A stretch of DNA of 43,648 nucleotides. It comes from an uncultured Pseudomonadota bacterium. GTDB lineage: Bacteria > Pseudomonadota > Gammaproteobacteria > Ga0077536. The stretch is taken from the NCBI GenBank assembly GCA_902557415.1, contig CACEAA010000011.1, positions 1 through 43,648 of the forward strand, read 5' to 3'. The notes under the pieces were generated by a model. That model was given only the letters and a program-made list of their open reading frames with translations, searched no databases and was not told where the DNA came from. Within the stretch, counting starts at the first letter, position 1. The number at the start of each line of letters is the position of its first letter. This document shows, in pieces, positions 1-8,136 of this stretch. A program made the position numbers and the translations under genes.

Positions 1-118
1 GGCCCCCTCTCACTGTGGCTAATATTGGTAACATACCTTTCACTTTTTAAATACTAATGTATTTGACGATACTTCGTTAGCAATTAAAGTAGTTATTTTA
101 TTTTTAGTTCAGGGTAAT

Positions 119-556
119 ATGAAAAGTATGAGTACAGCCCGAGTCAAATCCTTATCCAATTCATTGATCCAGAAATTACTTGAAGGTCTGAAAAAGCCCG
201 TACGTTTGGCGTCACAATCGCCAAATGGCTTCCCGCTCATTTCGACCCTATGGTTTTTGTATGACGGTGATTCTTTTTGGTGTATCACCCAGAAAAGCAC
301 CTTACTGCGCAGAAACCTCGCGGCTAATCGAAAATGTGCTTTTGAGATTGCTTTAGATGAAGATGCCAAATACAAAATTATAAGAGGACAAGGGAATGCG
401 GTATTAGATTTGTCCGATGGTGAAAGGGTGACTAATTTAATGATAGCTCGCTATATTTCCGATCCAGAGGGCCCAGTAGCCAGTCAGCTTCGTGCACAGG
501 TATCCACTGAGTATGCTATTCGAATTGATCCGATTTGGGTGAGAGGACAGGGGTAG
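119..556 (+). CDS. Pyridoxamine 5'-phosphate oxidase-like FMN split-barrel protein
   Basis: A 145-residue cytoplasmic protein with the pattern of the PNPOx-like split barrel: a strand pair around residues 28-48 (RLASQSPNGFPLISTLWFLYDG), a basic stretch near 60-66 where family members bind flavin phosphate, and the C-terminal strand RIDPIWVRGQ. Members of this superfamily bind FMN, F420 or heme and usually act as small oxidoreductases; the substrate cannot be read here. No signal peptide or membrane segment. The first ATG at 119 has only a weak GGG upstream, and an in-frame ATG at 128 is an alternative start. It converges with trpS on the other strand. The fold is likely; a specific pyridoxamine oxidase role is unsupported. 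Confidence 0.7.
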   Translation: MKSMSTARVKSLSNSLIQKLLEGLKKPVRLASQSPNGFPLISTLWFLYDGDSFWCITQKSTLLRRNLAANRKCAFEIALDEDAKYKIIRGQGNAVLDLSDGERVTNLMIARYISDPEGPVASQLRAQVSTEYAIRIDPIWVRGQG

Positions 557-598
557 GGTGGTTAATACGTAGAGAAGAGTAGGCCGTTTAACGCTGGT

Positions 599-1627
599 TC
601 AGCTAAATGCCCTGATTCCGACTGCCTTTCTTACATCATGCAAAAGAGGCTCCGAGACATCGCGGGCTTTAGTGGCTCCTTCTCGCAATGTGTTTTCGAC
701 GAACTTTTTATCGCGGGTAAGTTTCTGATACTCTTCACGATACGGTTTGAGCACTTCGTCAAGTAACTCAAACAAGGTTTCTTTAGCTTTACCCCAAGCA
801 ATACCATTTTCATAATTTTGTCGAAAACTAGTCGCCTCACTCTCCGTTGCAAAAGCTTTGAAGATTTTAAAGACGGAGCATGTTGATGGATCTTTCGGCT
901 CGCCAGGCTCTAATGAATTCGTCTTGATCTTCATCACGGCTTTTCGAAGTTTCTTATCGTTCGCGAAGATTGGGATGGTATTGTTATAGCTTTTACTCAT
1001 TTTTTGGCCATCGGTTCCAGGCAACACTCCCGTCACCTCATCTATTTGGGGATCAGGTATGGTAAAGAGCTCTCCATAGTGATGATTAAAACGTGTCGCA
1101 ATGTCTCGAGTCATTTCGATGTGTTGCTTTTGATCCTGACCTACAGGCACTATGTTTGCTCTAAACATTAAAATATCTGCGGCCATGAGTACGGGATAAT
1201 TATATAAGCCCATTGTGACACCTTTGTCAGGATCATTTGATCCAGCTTCCTCATTATTTGATACTGCGGCTTTGTAAGCATGCGCTCTATTCAGAAGTCC
1301 TTTCGCGGCCAGGCAACTGAGGATCCAGTTGAGCTCAAAAATATCAGGAATGTCAGATTGTCGGTAAAAAGTGACAGTTCTAGGATTGAGTCCGCAAGCT
1401 AACCAACAGGCAGCAACTTCAAAACTCGAGTCATGAGTCAAGGAGGGATCTTGGTTCTTGATTAGCGAATGATAATCGGCCAGAAATAGGAAGCTGGACG
1501 TGTCCGGTTTTTGACTCGCTGAAATAGCGGGGAGTACCGCTCCCGCAAGATTACCAAGATGAGGTATACCACTTGTCGTTATTCCCGTTAGGACGCGCTT
1601 GATTTTGGTTTCAGTAGGATTATTCAT
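599..1627 (-). CDS. trpS: Tryptophanyl-tRNA synthetase
   Basis: Charges tRNA-Trp with tryptophan in the cytoplasm (class Ic synthetase). The 342-residue length is normal for bacterial TrpRS. The HIGH-type signature appears as HLGN at residues 23-26 inside ITTSGIPHLGN, and the second ATP-binding signature KMSKS at 209-213. The family blocks ADYHSL (50-55) and YPVLMAADILMF (about 144-155) are also present. The start ATG opens with a short polar tail before RVLTGITTSG, as expected. The cupin gene lies 89 bp upstream in the same orientation, so co-transcription is possible but not functionally suggestive. It converges with the PNPOx-like gene. Assignment is secure. Confidence 0.96.
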   Translation of the reverse strand: MNNPTETKIKRVLTGITTSGIPHLGNLAGAVLPAISASQKPDTSSFLFLADYHSLIKNQDPSLTHDSSFEVAACWLACGLNPRTVTFYRQSDIPDIFELNWILSCLAAKGLLNRAHAYKAAVSNNEEAGSNDPDKGVTMGLYNYPVLMAADILMFRANIVPVGQDQKQHIEMTRDIATRFNHHYGELFTIPDPQIDEVTGVLPGTDGQKMSKSYNNTIPIFANDKKLRKAVMKIKTNSLEPGEPKDPSTCSVFKIFKAFATESEATSFRQNYENGIAWGKAKETLFELLDEVLKPYREEYQKLTRDKKFVENTLREGATKARDVSEPLLHDVRKAVGIRAFS

Positions 1628-1716
1628 AGTTCGAAGATTTTAAACGAAAACTTTAGCTTCCCGCACTAAATCATTTTAAGAGTTGCGACCGACCCTCCGT
1701 AAATAGATTGTTATTT

Positions 1717-2175
1717 CTAATTAGCCAGTTTTTCTTTCCACATAGCACGCACATCATCAAGTTTGATAGTTGCTATTATTTCGTCTTCTTCTATGACGTT
1801 AAGTAATTCTTGTCTGCCATCGCCTCTAAGGCTATAGAAGACTACAGCGCCATCCGGGCCACCTCCCTCGCTATGCGTGTCGTCTTTTTTCCCTCTGTAG
1901 TATTGTCCGGCCTGTCGAATTTCTTTGATTGCACCATCAGTCTCATAAATCCTCAATTCTCCAGAAATGATGAGCATATTAGTTTGGGCAATATGAGTAT
2001 GGACAGTTATTTTTTTATTGGCCTCAAATTTAAATACTAAATCAATAATTTGTCGTTCTTCGTCGAAGTCATAAAGTGAAAATTCTGCGTTTTCGACATA
2101 AGGAAATGCTCCCCAGTCAATTCGACTATCATCGAACAAGAAATTACTTTCTTTAGCTAGAGTGGATGCAACCAT
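1717..2175 (-). CDS. Cupin-domain protein (ChrR/dioxygenase-like cupin)
   Basis: A 152-residue single-domain cupin. Motif 1 is visible as TVHTHIAQTNMLIISGELRIYE, with an HxH metal-ligand pair, and motif 2 follows around the GQYYRGKKDDTHSEGG stretch, which keeps a late histidine. Such proteins bind a metal and serve as small dioxygenases, isomerases or sensors. The ORF can be opened 14 codons further upstream, but the ATG at 2175 is preceded by AGAGGG at a 7-nt spacing, so it is preferred. It lies upstream of trpS on the same strand with an 89-bp gap. The substrate is unknown; the fold is well supported, the specific reaction is not. Confidence 0.7.
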   Translation of the reverse strand: MVASTLAKESNFLFDDSRIDWGAFPYVENAEFSLYDFDEERQIIDLVFKFEANKKITVHTHIAQTNMLIISGELRIYETDGAIKEIRQAGQYYRGKKDDTHSEGGGPDGAVVFYSLRGDGRQELLNVIEEDEIIATIKLDDVRAMWKEKLAN

Positions 2176-2372
2176 TTCATTACCCTCTTTTCTTTGATTA
2201 CGCTTATAGTAAATCATATTTAAGAGGAAGTCGGAAACTAGTTTATATTTGACGATAAATTATCTTTATTCAGTGCTTAGCTGATTAGCACGGAATAAAA
2301 TAAAAATTGATAATGCGTTGCAGTGCAACAATGCAATATAATATTTACAAATTAAAACAATGTGTTAATTCT

Positions 2373-3785
2373 ATGAACGTAGTTACTCGTTTTCCTCCTA
2401 GCCCTACCGGTGATCTACACATTGGGAGTGCACGCACGGCTCTGTATAACTGGTTGTTTGCACGGAAATACGGCGGTGAACTTGTGTTTCGATTGGAGGA
2501 TACAGATCGAGAAAGGTCAACAGAGCAAGCTGTCGAGGCTATTGTAGAAGGAATGCGCTGGTTAGGCCTAGACTATGATAGTGGTCCCTACTACCAGACT
2601 GACAGATTTAAGCGCTATAAAGAAGTGGTTGATCAATTACTTGACTCAGGATGCGCTTACAGGTGTTACTGTGACCGCGAACGGTTAGATAAACTTAGGG
2701 AGGAACAAACTGCCGCCAAAATAAAACCGCGGTACGATGGTTATTGTCGTGATCGGCATAGTGATGTTCAAAACGAAAGTTATGTGGTCCGATTCCGCAC
2801 TCCGTTAAACGGCACTACAAAGATCGATGATAAAGTGCATGGCTTAGTGACGATTGAGAACTCGGAACTCGATGATTTAATCATTATGCGCTCTGATGGA
2901 GTACCAACTTACCATTTGACAGTTGTAGTAGATGATTTCGATATGAATGTCACACACATTATAAGAGGTGATGATCATTTAAATAATACTGCGAGGCAGC
3001 TACACATTATCGAGGCTTTAGAGGCGCCCCGCCCAGTGTACGCACATATACCTATGATTAATGGCGTTGATGGTAAGCGCCTTTCGAAGCGTGATGGTGC
3101 GACGAGTGTGTTGAGTTATCGAGATGAGGGCATTTTACCGCATGCATTATTGAATTACTTAGTCAGACTTGGGTGGTCCCAGGGTGATGATGAAATTTTT
3201 TCGATTGATCAGATGATTGAGCAGTTTAATTTGGATGGTATCAATAAATCAGCGTCCGCTTTCGACCAAGAAAAACTATTATGGTTCAATCAGCATTATA
3301 TACATGAGGCTCCGCTGGAAGAATTAGCGGAACATGCTCGGCCTTACTTCGCAAAGGCTGGATTACACATAAAGGACGAGGAGAAGTTTCGGCTAGTTGT
3401 CGGTGCGCAAAGGACACGGGTAAAGACTCTTGTGGAAATAGTTGAAAAGAGTGCCCCGTTTTATGGGCCATTTTTAGGCCACGACGAGAGTGCCGCAAAA
3501 AAGCATTTGCGGGGTATTGTACTGGAACCTTTGGAGGACATACGAGAGCTCCTGAGAGAACAAAACCCTTGGACGGCTGCTGAATTACATACTTTAGTGG
3601 AAACGGTTGCGAGTAGGTCCAACATGAAGTTAGGTAAGGTTGCTCAACCGTTGCGTGTTGCCGTTACCGGTGTCGCGGCATCACCAGGAATTGACGTGAC
3701 TTTATTTCTAATTGGACGTGAAGAATGCCTGAAGCGACTTGATTTAGCACTCGCTTATATAAAAAACAGAGTCCAGTCAGCTTGA
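2373..3785 (+). CDS. gltX: Glutamyl-tRNA synthetase
   Basis: Charges tRNA-Glu with glutamate in the cytoplasm. The start at 2373 gives MNVVTRFPPSPTGDLHIG, the standard N-terminus, and a 470-residue protein, the usual family length; the ORF extends 22 codons further 5' but that extra segment has no family resemblance. HIGS is at 16-19 and the KMSKS-type loop is KRLSKR at 235-240. The zinc-binding region keeps Cys98, Cys100 and Cys125, with the fourth ligand apparently moved to His129 (position 127 is Asp). No good Shine-Dalgarno precedes the start. A tRNA-Glu gene, the enzyme's own substrate, lies 173 bp downstream, an arrangement also known from pseudomonads. Confidence 0.97.
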   Translation: MNVVTRFPPSPTGDLHIGSARTALYNWLFARKYGGELVFRLEDTDRERSTEQAVEAIVEGMRWLGLDYDSGPYYQTDRFKRYKEVVDQLLDSGCAYRCYCDRERLDKLREEQTAAKIKPRYDGYCRDRHSDVQNESYVVRFRTPLNGTTKIDDKVHGLVTIENSELDDLIIMRSDGVPTYHLTVVVDDFDMNVTHIIRGDDHLNNTARQLHIIEALEAPRPVYAHIPMINGVDGKRLSKRDGATSVLSYRDEGILPHALLNYLVRLGWSQGDDEIFSIDQMIEQFNLDGINKSASAFDQEKLLWFNQHYIHEAPLEELAEHARPYFAKAGLHIKDEEKFRLVVGAQRTRVKTLVEIVEKSAPFYGPFLGHDESAAKKHLRGIVLEPLEDIRELLREQNPWTAAELHTLVETVASRSNMKLGKVAQPLRVAVTGVAASPGIDVTLFLIGREECLKRLDLALAYIKNRVQSA

Positions 3786-3810
3786 CAGTTAGAGTGCTGT
3801 GCCGTAATCT
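3782..3810 (+). promoter_or_regulatory. Candidate promoter of the tRNA-Ala/tRNA-Glu unit
   Basis: A perfect -35 hexamer TTGACA (3782-3787) is followed after 17 nt by TAATCT (3805-3810) and then a GC-rich stretch GCGCC, the kind of discriminator seen at stringently controlled stable-RNA promoters. The -35 overlaps the gltX stop codon. It would place the transcript start about 60 nt before tRNA-Ala. The -10 is a weak match, so this is a prediction; read-through from gltX is the alternative. Confidence 0.45.
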
Positions 3811-3877
3811 GCGCCAGCTTGAGACGTATTAGACAATTACCGGAATGCTTGCTTCTGTTCGTGATAGGCGTGAATCA

Positions 3878-3953
3878 GGGGCCATAGCTCAGCTGGGAGA
3901 GCGCTGCAATGGCATTGCAGAGGTCGGCGGTTCGATCCCGCCTGGCTCCACCA
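3878..3953 (+). tRNA. tRNA-Ala (anticodon GGC)
   Basis: A 76-nt cloverleaf including an encoded CCA end. The acceptor arm GGGGCCA pairs with TGGCTCC (one G-U), the D arm contains AGCTCAGCTGGGAGAGC, the anticodon arm is CTGCA-ATGGCAT-TGCAG with anticodon GGC, and the T arm contains GGTTCGATCC. It decodes GCC/GCU alanine codons. It is separated by only 5 nt from tRNA-Glu, so the two are almost certainly processed from one precursor. Confidence 0.97.
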
Positions 3954-3958
3954 AATTA

Positions 3959-4034
3959 GTCCCCATCGTCTAGAGGCCTAGGACACTGCCCTTTCACGGC
4001 GGCAACAGGGGTTCGAATCCCCTTGGGGACGCCA
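3959..4034 (+). tRNA. tRNA-Glu (anticodon UUC)
   Basis: A 76-nt tRNA with encoded CCA that closely follows the enterobacterial tRNA-Glu pattern. The acceptor stem is GTCCCC with GGGGAC, discriminator G, anticodon arm CTGCC-CTTTCAC-GGCGG with anticodon TTC, and T loop GTTCGAATCC. It is the second gene of the tRNA pair downstream of gltX. No clear rho-independent terminator follows it. Confidence 0.97.
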
Positions 4035-4114
4035 ATTAACGTTGCGCTGACCGCTCTTCACACGGGGCGGGAAGTGACTAATTGGTCGGGGAAGCTTATG
4101 TGAAAACACCTTTA

Positions 4115-4747
4115 CTAAGTGACTTTGTTTGCCTGTAAGGCGAGGGAATAGCTCGTTCTCGCAACAATTTGTTCACGGTACGTTTTGAAAGCACTCGGAT
4201 AGTCGCAGCCGCACCGATCCGCCCAGTCCAAAGTACTGACCATCATGATATCGGCCCCTGTGAAGCTTGTTCCTAAAAGAAATACTCGACCATCTTTTAT
4301 TTTTTCCGAGGCAGCTAGAATCATCCGCGAAAAATAGTCGCGCGCTGCAATGCATGCGACGTCCGCGCGACCATATACATCAGGGAGCCCTTCGTGGCGC
4401 CGTAACACGTATAGTGAGGTAGCGTCTAGTTCCATTGAAATGAAGGAGATCCATTCATGATACTCAGCGATTGAAGGGATATCCGACGGCATGAGTCTCC
4501 TTTCATCGGAATCGTATTTAGCAGCCAAGTAATTAATTATTCCAGAGCTCTCACTAACTGTGATGTCGCCATCTACTAATGTAGGTATTTTGCCAGCCAC
4601 ATTTAATTTTTTGTACTCGCTACCTACTGTGGCCGCTGTTCTAGTTTGCAATCCCCGGGTTTCGTAAGGTAGCGCGAGCTCGAGAAGGGCCCAGTGAACT
4701 CTGAATGTTCGCGGTGTTCCTACCCCCCAGACAATTCGTTCATGCAT
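4115..4747 (-). CDS. Glutathione S-transferase family protein
   Basis: A cytoplasmic GST-fold protein of about 210 residues. The N-terminal thioredoxin-like half opens WGVGTPRTFRVHWALLELALPYE, and carries the cis-proline region GKIPTLVDGD and the glutathione-contact motif SESSGIINYLAAKY. The C-terminal helical half includes TGADIMMVSTLDWA, the usual N-capping region. The ORF can open at a GTG at 4768, seven codons upstream; ATG 4747 is preferred because the beta-1 strand normally begins within about six residues of the start. A 305-nt gap separates it from the divergent BVMO gene. The substrate is not inferable. Confidence 0.85.
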   Translation of the reverse strand: MHERIVWGVGTPRTFRVHWALLELALPYETRGLQTRTAATVGSEYKKLNVAGKIPTLVDGDITVSESSGIINYLAAKYDSDERRLMPSDIPSIAEYHEWISFISMELDATSLYVLRRHEGLPDVYGRADVACIAARDYFSRMILAASEKIKDGRVFLLGTSFTGADIMMVSTLDWADRCGCDYPSAFKTYREQIVARTSYSLALQANKVT

Positions 4748-5052
4748 GTCCGATTGCTCTATTATCACTTCGCGGTTGATGCGCCCCGCTGTCTGTTTCT
4801 GATGCGAGATAAGAAGGTATTATCAGGGAGCAGAGAATGATTGATTTTAGAAATTTAAAAATAACGTTCTCCTTCGCAAAATGATGAATTTTTGCTAATC
4901 TTCGGAATTAAGGTGTGATCGATTGAACTAATGTTACCGTACCCCATTTTAAGTACAAAAGTATGGTTTTTTAGCGAGCGCAGCGCAAGATGTATTTCTG
5001 GCGAGTTGAATTTTATTTCGAATAAAAATTATTTTGTGTGAGGGATGAATAG
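4748..5052. other. Divergent intergenic region between GST and BVMO genes, with a short dyad
   Basis: About 305 nt, AT-rich, with no supported gene. It must hold the promoters of the divergent GST and BVMO genes, but I find no strong -35/-10 pair. The one clear structure is a perfect 7-bp inverted repeat TTTTATT (5011-5017) / AATAAAA (5021-5027) around TCG, about 25 nt before the BVMO start. It could be an operator, or chance in AT-rich DNA. An AGGG at 5040-5043 serves as the BVMO ribosome-binding site. Confidence 0.5.
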
Positions 5053-6900
5053 ATGACGAAATTACGGGATTTCGGAGTTTCTCTTGATGAAGAATCTTTA
5101 GGATTTAATCCAGAAGAGCTTCGTCGAAAGTATAAGGCCGAGCGCGATAAACGAATCAGAGTAGATGGCAACAGACAGTACAAGGAGACAGCCGGAGACT
5201 TCTCTAAATATGTAGACGATCCGTACGCAGATAAAGAATTTAATCGAGCTCAGCTATCCGACCATTCTGATGTTGTGATTATTGGGGGTGGTTTTGGCGG
5301 ACTAGTTTCCGGGGCACGATTTCGAGAAATCGGTACTGAGAAAATTCGAATTATCGAGAAAGGAAGTGATTTTGGTGGCACGTGGTATTGGAATCGATAT
5401 CCTGGCGCTATGTGTGATGTGGAATCTTATATTTATTTGCCTTTGTTAGAAGAAATGAATTATGTCCCGATAGAAAAGTATACTCACGCTCCAGAAATTC
5501 TGTCCTATTGTAAAAAACTGGCCGACCATTATGACTTGTATAGAGATGCTTGTCTTCAAACTGAGGTAACCGAAATCAAATGGGATGCAAGATCGGCTGT
5601 CTGGGTTATAAGTACCAATCGTGGCGATGCTATGACTGCGACGTCCGTGGTTATGTCTAATGGCCCCCTGAATCGGCCAAAACTACCTGGAATTGAAGGG
5701 ATAAATGAATTTGAAGGACATACTTTCCATACAAGTCGGTGGGATTATGACTACACCGGAGGATCTTCAGATGGCGGTTTAACCGGGTTGAAAAACAAGC
5801 GGGTAGGTATTATTGGCACCGGTGCGACTGCAGTACAATGCATTCCTCACTTAGGTGCATCGGCAAAACAACTTTTTGTATTTCAACGTACTCCCTCCTC
5901 AATTGATGTTAGAAATAATCGAGAGACTGATCCGGAATGGGTTAAGAATCTTGCGCCAGGATGGCAAAAACGAAGAATGGAAAACTTTAATAGTCTGGTG
6001 AGTGGTGGCTCGGAAAATCAGGATATGGTTGGCGATGGGTGGACCGAGATTTATAGAAATCTTACTGGAATGTTACCGCCGGAGGGCTTTGAAAAGCTTT
6101 CAGAAAAAGATATGGGACTAGCGACTGAACTAGCGGATTTTAAAAAGATGGAATCAATTAGGAATCGAGTTGACGCTGTGGTCAACGACAAAGAGACGGC
6201 TGATGCTTTGAAGCCCTACTATCGACAATTTTGCAAGCGCCCGTGTTTTCATGATGAATATTTAGAAACGTACAACAAGGATAACGTTAAATTAATAGAT
6301 ACTCAGGGCTTGGGTGTCGATAAAATTACAAAAAATGGCGTGGTGGTAGATGGAACAGAGTATGAGTTAGATTGCTTGATTTTTGCTACAGGGTTCGAGG
6401 TTGGGACTGCCTATACTCGACGATCTGGATATGAGGTAATTGGGAAAAACGATCTGAAGCTTAGCGATAAGTGGAAGGACGGACCGCAAACTTTTCACGG
6501 TATGTTCTCTCACGGTTTTCCTAATTGCTATTTTTTGGGTGTCATCCAGAGTGCTTTAACTACTAACTTTGTTCATTTATTAATGGAACAAACTAAGCAT
6601 ATCGCGCACGTTGTAAAGTATTGCGGGGAAGATAACACGAAGTTAGTAGAGCCGACCTTAGAAGCGGAACAGGAGTGGGTCACCTTAATTAAGCGAAATG
6701 CGCACCGAGGAGAGCGTTTTTTCGCTGAGTGCACGCCGGGGTACTATAATAACGAAGGCAATCATGACAAAAGTAACGGATTTTTATCTAACGCATATGG
6801 AAAGGGGCCTGTGGCGTTTTTTGATTTGTTGGAAGATTGGAAAAAATCGGGGACTTATGAGGGGTTAATGATTAATGAGCGAGTCGAGGAAATTAGGTAA
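5053..6900 (+). CDS. Baeyer-Villiger monooxygenase (class B flavoprotein)
   Basis: A 615-residue FAD/NADPH enzyme expected to insert oxygen next to a ketone carbonyl, giving an ester or lactone. The FAD Rossmann motif GGGFGG is at 78-83, the second class-specific block GGTWYWNRYPGAMCD at 108-122, the BVMO fingerprint FEGHTFHTSRW (FxGxxxHxxxW) at 220-230, and the NADPH Rossmann motif GTGATA at 255-260. About 70 residues precede the FAD domain, longer than in phenylacetone-monooxygenase-type enzymes and more like larger BVMOs acting on bulky or cyclic ketones. It is cytoplasmic. The start has AGGG 9 nt upstream. An HSL-type esterase that could hydrolyse its product lies 2 kb downstream on the same strand. 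The substrate is unknown. Confidence 0.92.
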   Translation: MTKLRDFGVSLDEESLGFNPEELRRKYKAERDKRIRVDGNRQYKETAGDFSKYVDDPYADKEFNRAQLSDHSDVVIIGGGFGGLVSGARFREIGTEKIRIIEKGSDFGGTWYWNRYPGAMCDVESYIYLPLLEEMNYVPIEKYTHAPEILSYCKKLADHYDLYRDACLQTEVTEIKWDARSAVWVISTNRGDAMTATSVVMSNGPLNRPKLPGIEGINEFEGHTFHTSRWDYDYTGGSSDGGLTGLKNKRVGIIGTGATAVQCIPHLGASAKQLFVFQRTPSSIDVRNNRETDPEWVKNLAPGWQKRRMENFNSLVSGGSENQDMVGDGWTEIYRNLTGMLPPEGFEKLSEKDMGLATELADFKKMESIRNRVDAVVNDKETADALKPYYRQFCKRPCFHDEYLETYNKDNVKLIDTQGLGVDKITKNGVVVDGTEYELDCLIFATGFEVGTAYTRRSGYEVIGKNDLKLSDKWKDGPQTFHGMFSHGFPNCYFLGVIQSALTTNFVHLLMEQTKHIAHVVKYCGEDNTKLVEPTLEAEQEWVTLIKRNAHRGERFFAECTPGYYNNEGNHDKSNGFLSNAYGKGPVAFFDLLEDWKKSGTYEGLMINERVEEIR

Positions 6901-6998
6901 GTAGTAATTGTAATGACTTAATACTGTGCCAATGGGATCCCCATAGTTGCCAAATAAAACTTTGTCAGTACTATCAAAGTGTTCTAAACTGCTTATAT

Positions 6999-7027
6999 TA
7001 GCTTGTATTTGCAAAAGCTAGTTTTTT
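6999..7027 (+). terminator. Weak candidate rho-independent terminator after the BVMO gene
   Basis: TAGCTT (6999-7004) and AAGCTA (7015-7020) can form a 6-bp stem with a 10-nt loop, followed at once by six T (7022-7027). The stem is short and AT-rich, so termination would be modest. It sits 24 nt before the preferred start of the next gene, which argues either for separation of the two transcripts or for coincidence. Confidence 0.3.
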
Positions 7028-7050
7028 GCGCAATAACAGGGGATTGCTTA

Positions 7051-8022
7051 GTGAAATTACTGAATCTTTCTATCATCGGCTTTTTCTTTTTCACAGTTGT
7101 CGGCTTAGTGAACGCTGATGAGCCTGGTATAGCCGAAGAAGCCGGAAAACAATTGTTTCGTGCTGCTGCGAGTGGTGACGTTAGCCAGGTGTTGCAAGCA
7201 GGAACAACTAATCTAACTGGTAAGGCGCAAACTATGGCGGAGGGTACTTTACTCAGCCTGTTTCCAACGGCTGAGGTTGAGATTACTTGGAATGATGAGC
7301 AGGAGCTTGAAGGTAGCTTGTTAATTCTGGCACCTTTGCTTGAAAGTGCTGACAACACTGAGTTGATGTTTATGCAAGCCAGTGCGTCGCAGTATGATCG
7401 TAGAACTACGGTCAATTTGGGTCTTGGGGCAAGGCATCTTGCTATGAGTGACAAATTACTGGTAGGCGTGAACGCGTTTTATGATCACGAGTTTCCTTTT
7501 GACCATCAGCGAGTGTCAGTTGGCGCTGAGCTCAGGACTACCATGTGGGAGATCAATGCTAACTACTACTGGGGTACTAGTGGGTGGAAGTTAGGCCGTG
7601 CGGGCAGTCTTTCTCAAGAGCGTGCCATGGATGGATTTGATATTGAATATGGTATGCCATTGCCTTATTTGCCTCGTACAAAAATTTACGGCACATACTT
7701 TAGATGGTCTGCCAGTCCAGGCACAAAAGGGGATAACGGTTGGCAAGGATCGCTCGAGTCCGAAATTTTAGATGGGGTGAATCTCAAAATGGGGCATCGA
7801 TATTATAGTGATATGAACGACGAAGTATTTGCCGCAATAGAAGTCGATGTGGTCGATTTGCTGACTACTAATGGTAGCGATAAGCCTTTTGTTTCGAATG
7901 TCGCCTGGGAATTGGCGAGTATGAAGGATGAGCGTTATGCTAAGGTGCGAAGAGAGAATCTCATTAGGAAAGAGAAGCGGACGGTCAATGCTGACTTTGT
8001 AGTAACGGTGAGCGGATTCTAG
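7051..8022 (+). CDS. Inverse autotransporter (intimin-type) beta-domain protein without passenger
   Basis: An outer-membrane protein of 323 residues. The GTG at 7051, preceded by AGGGG at 8 nt, is chosen because it yields a clean signal peptide, MKLLNLSIIGFFFFTVVGLVNA, with cleavage before DEP. The mature part resembles the inverse-autotransporter barrel of intimin/invasin-like proteins: alternating strands with the characteristic LLVGVNAFYDHEF, RVSVGAELRT and WEINANYYWG blocks, and later MGHRYYSDMND. In that family the barrel is followed by a linker and then Ig-like passenger repeats. Here the ORF ends about 40 residues after the barrel, just past an ERYAKVRRENLIRKEKR segment that resembles the usual linker. 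It may be a natural barrel-only form or a truncation. A strong terminator follows directly. Confidence 0.75.
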   Translation: MKLLNLSIIGFFFFTVVGLVNADEPGIAEEAGKQLFRAAASGDVSQVLQAGTTNLTGKAQTMAEGTLLSLFPTAEVEITWNDEQELEGSLLILAPLLESADNTELMFMQASASQYDRRTTVNLGLGARHLAMSDKLLVGVNAFYDHEFPFDHQRVSVGAELRTTMWEINANYYWGTSGWKLGRAGSLSQERAMDGFDIEYGMPLPYLPRTKIYGTYFRWSASPGTKGDNGWQGSLESEILDGVNLKMGHRYYSDMNDEVFAAIEVDVVDLLTTNGSDKPFVSNVAWELASMKDERYAKVRRENLIRKEKRTVNADFVVTVSGF

Positions 8023-8046
8023 CGTTAAGTAGAAATGTAAAAACTG

Positions 8047-8071
8047 AAAACGCGCTTCCTGCGCGTTTTTT
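8047..8071 (+). terminator. Rho-independent terminator of the barrel gene
   Basis: AAAACGCGC (8047-8055), loop TTCCT, then GCGCGTTTT (8061-8069) form a 9-bp stem with a GC-rich core, continuing into a run of T through 8071. It lies 24 nt after the stop codon at 8022. The flanking A and T runs make it usable in both directions, and the next gene is convergent, so it may serve both. Confidence 0.85.
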
Positions 8072-8136
8072 ATTTTGAGAAACTAAAATCCTATAGCCTC
8101 TATATTAGGCAAATTTGTCTCAGTGTGATTGAACTA

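Noticed and set aside
61-2257. The 11-mer ATTTGACGATA occurs in two intergenic places (61-71 and 2247-2257), upstream of two different genes.
   Set aside because: Neither copy has a plausible -10 at the right distance, and a single 11-mer pair can arise by chance in a window of this size.
3878-4115. The tRNA pair as an integration site for a genomic island.
   Set aside because: No integrase is present and I saw no repeated copy of the tRNA 3' end downstream.
6993-7454. A 153-codon open frame on the minus strand across the start of the barrel gene.
   Set aside because: It is antisense to a gene with a good signal peptide and ribosome-binding site, and its translation has no recognisable domain.
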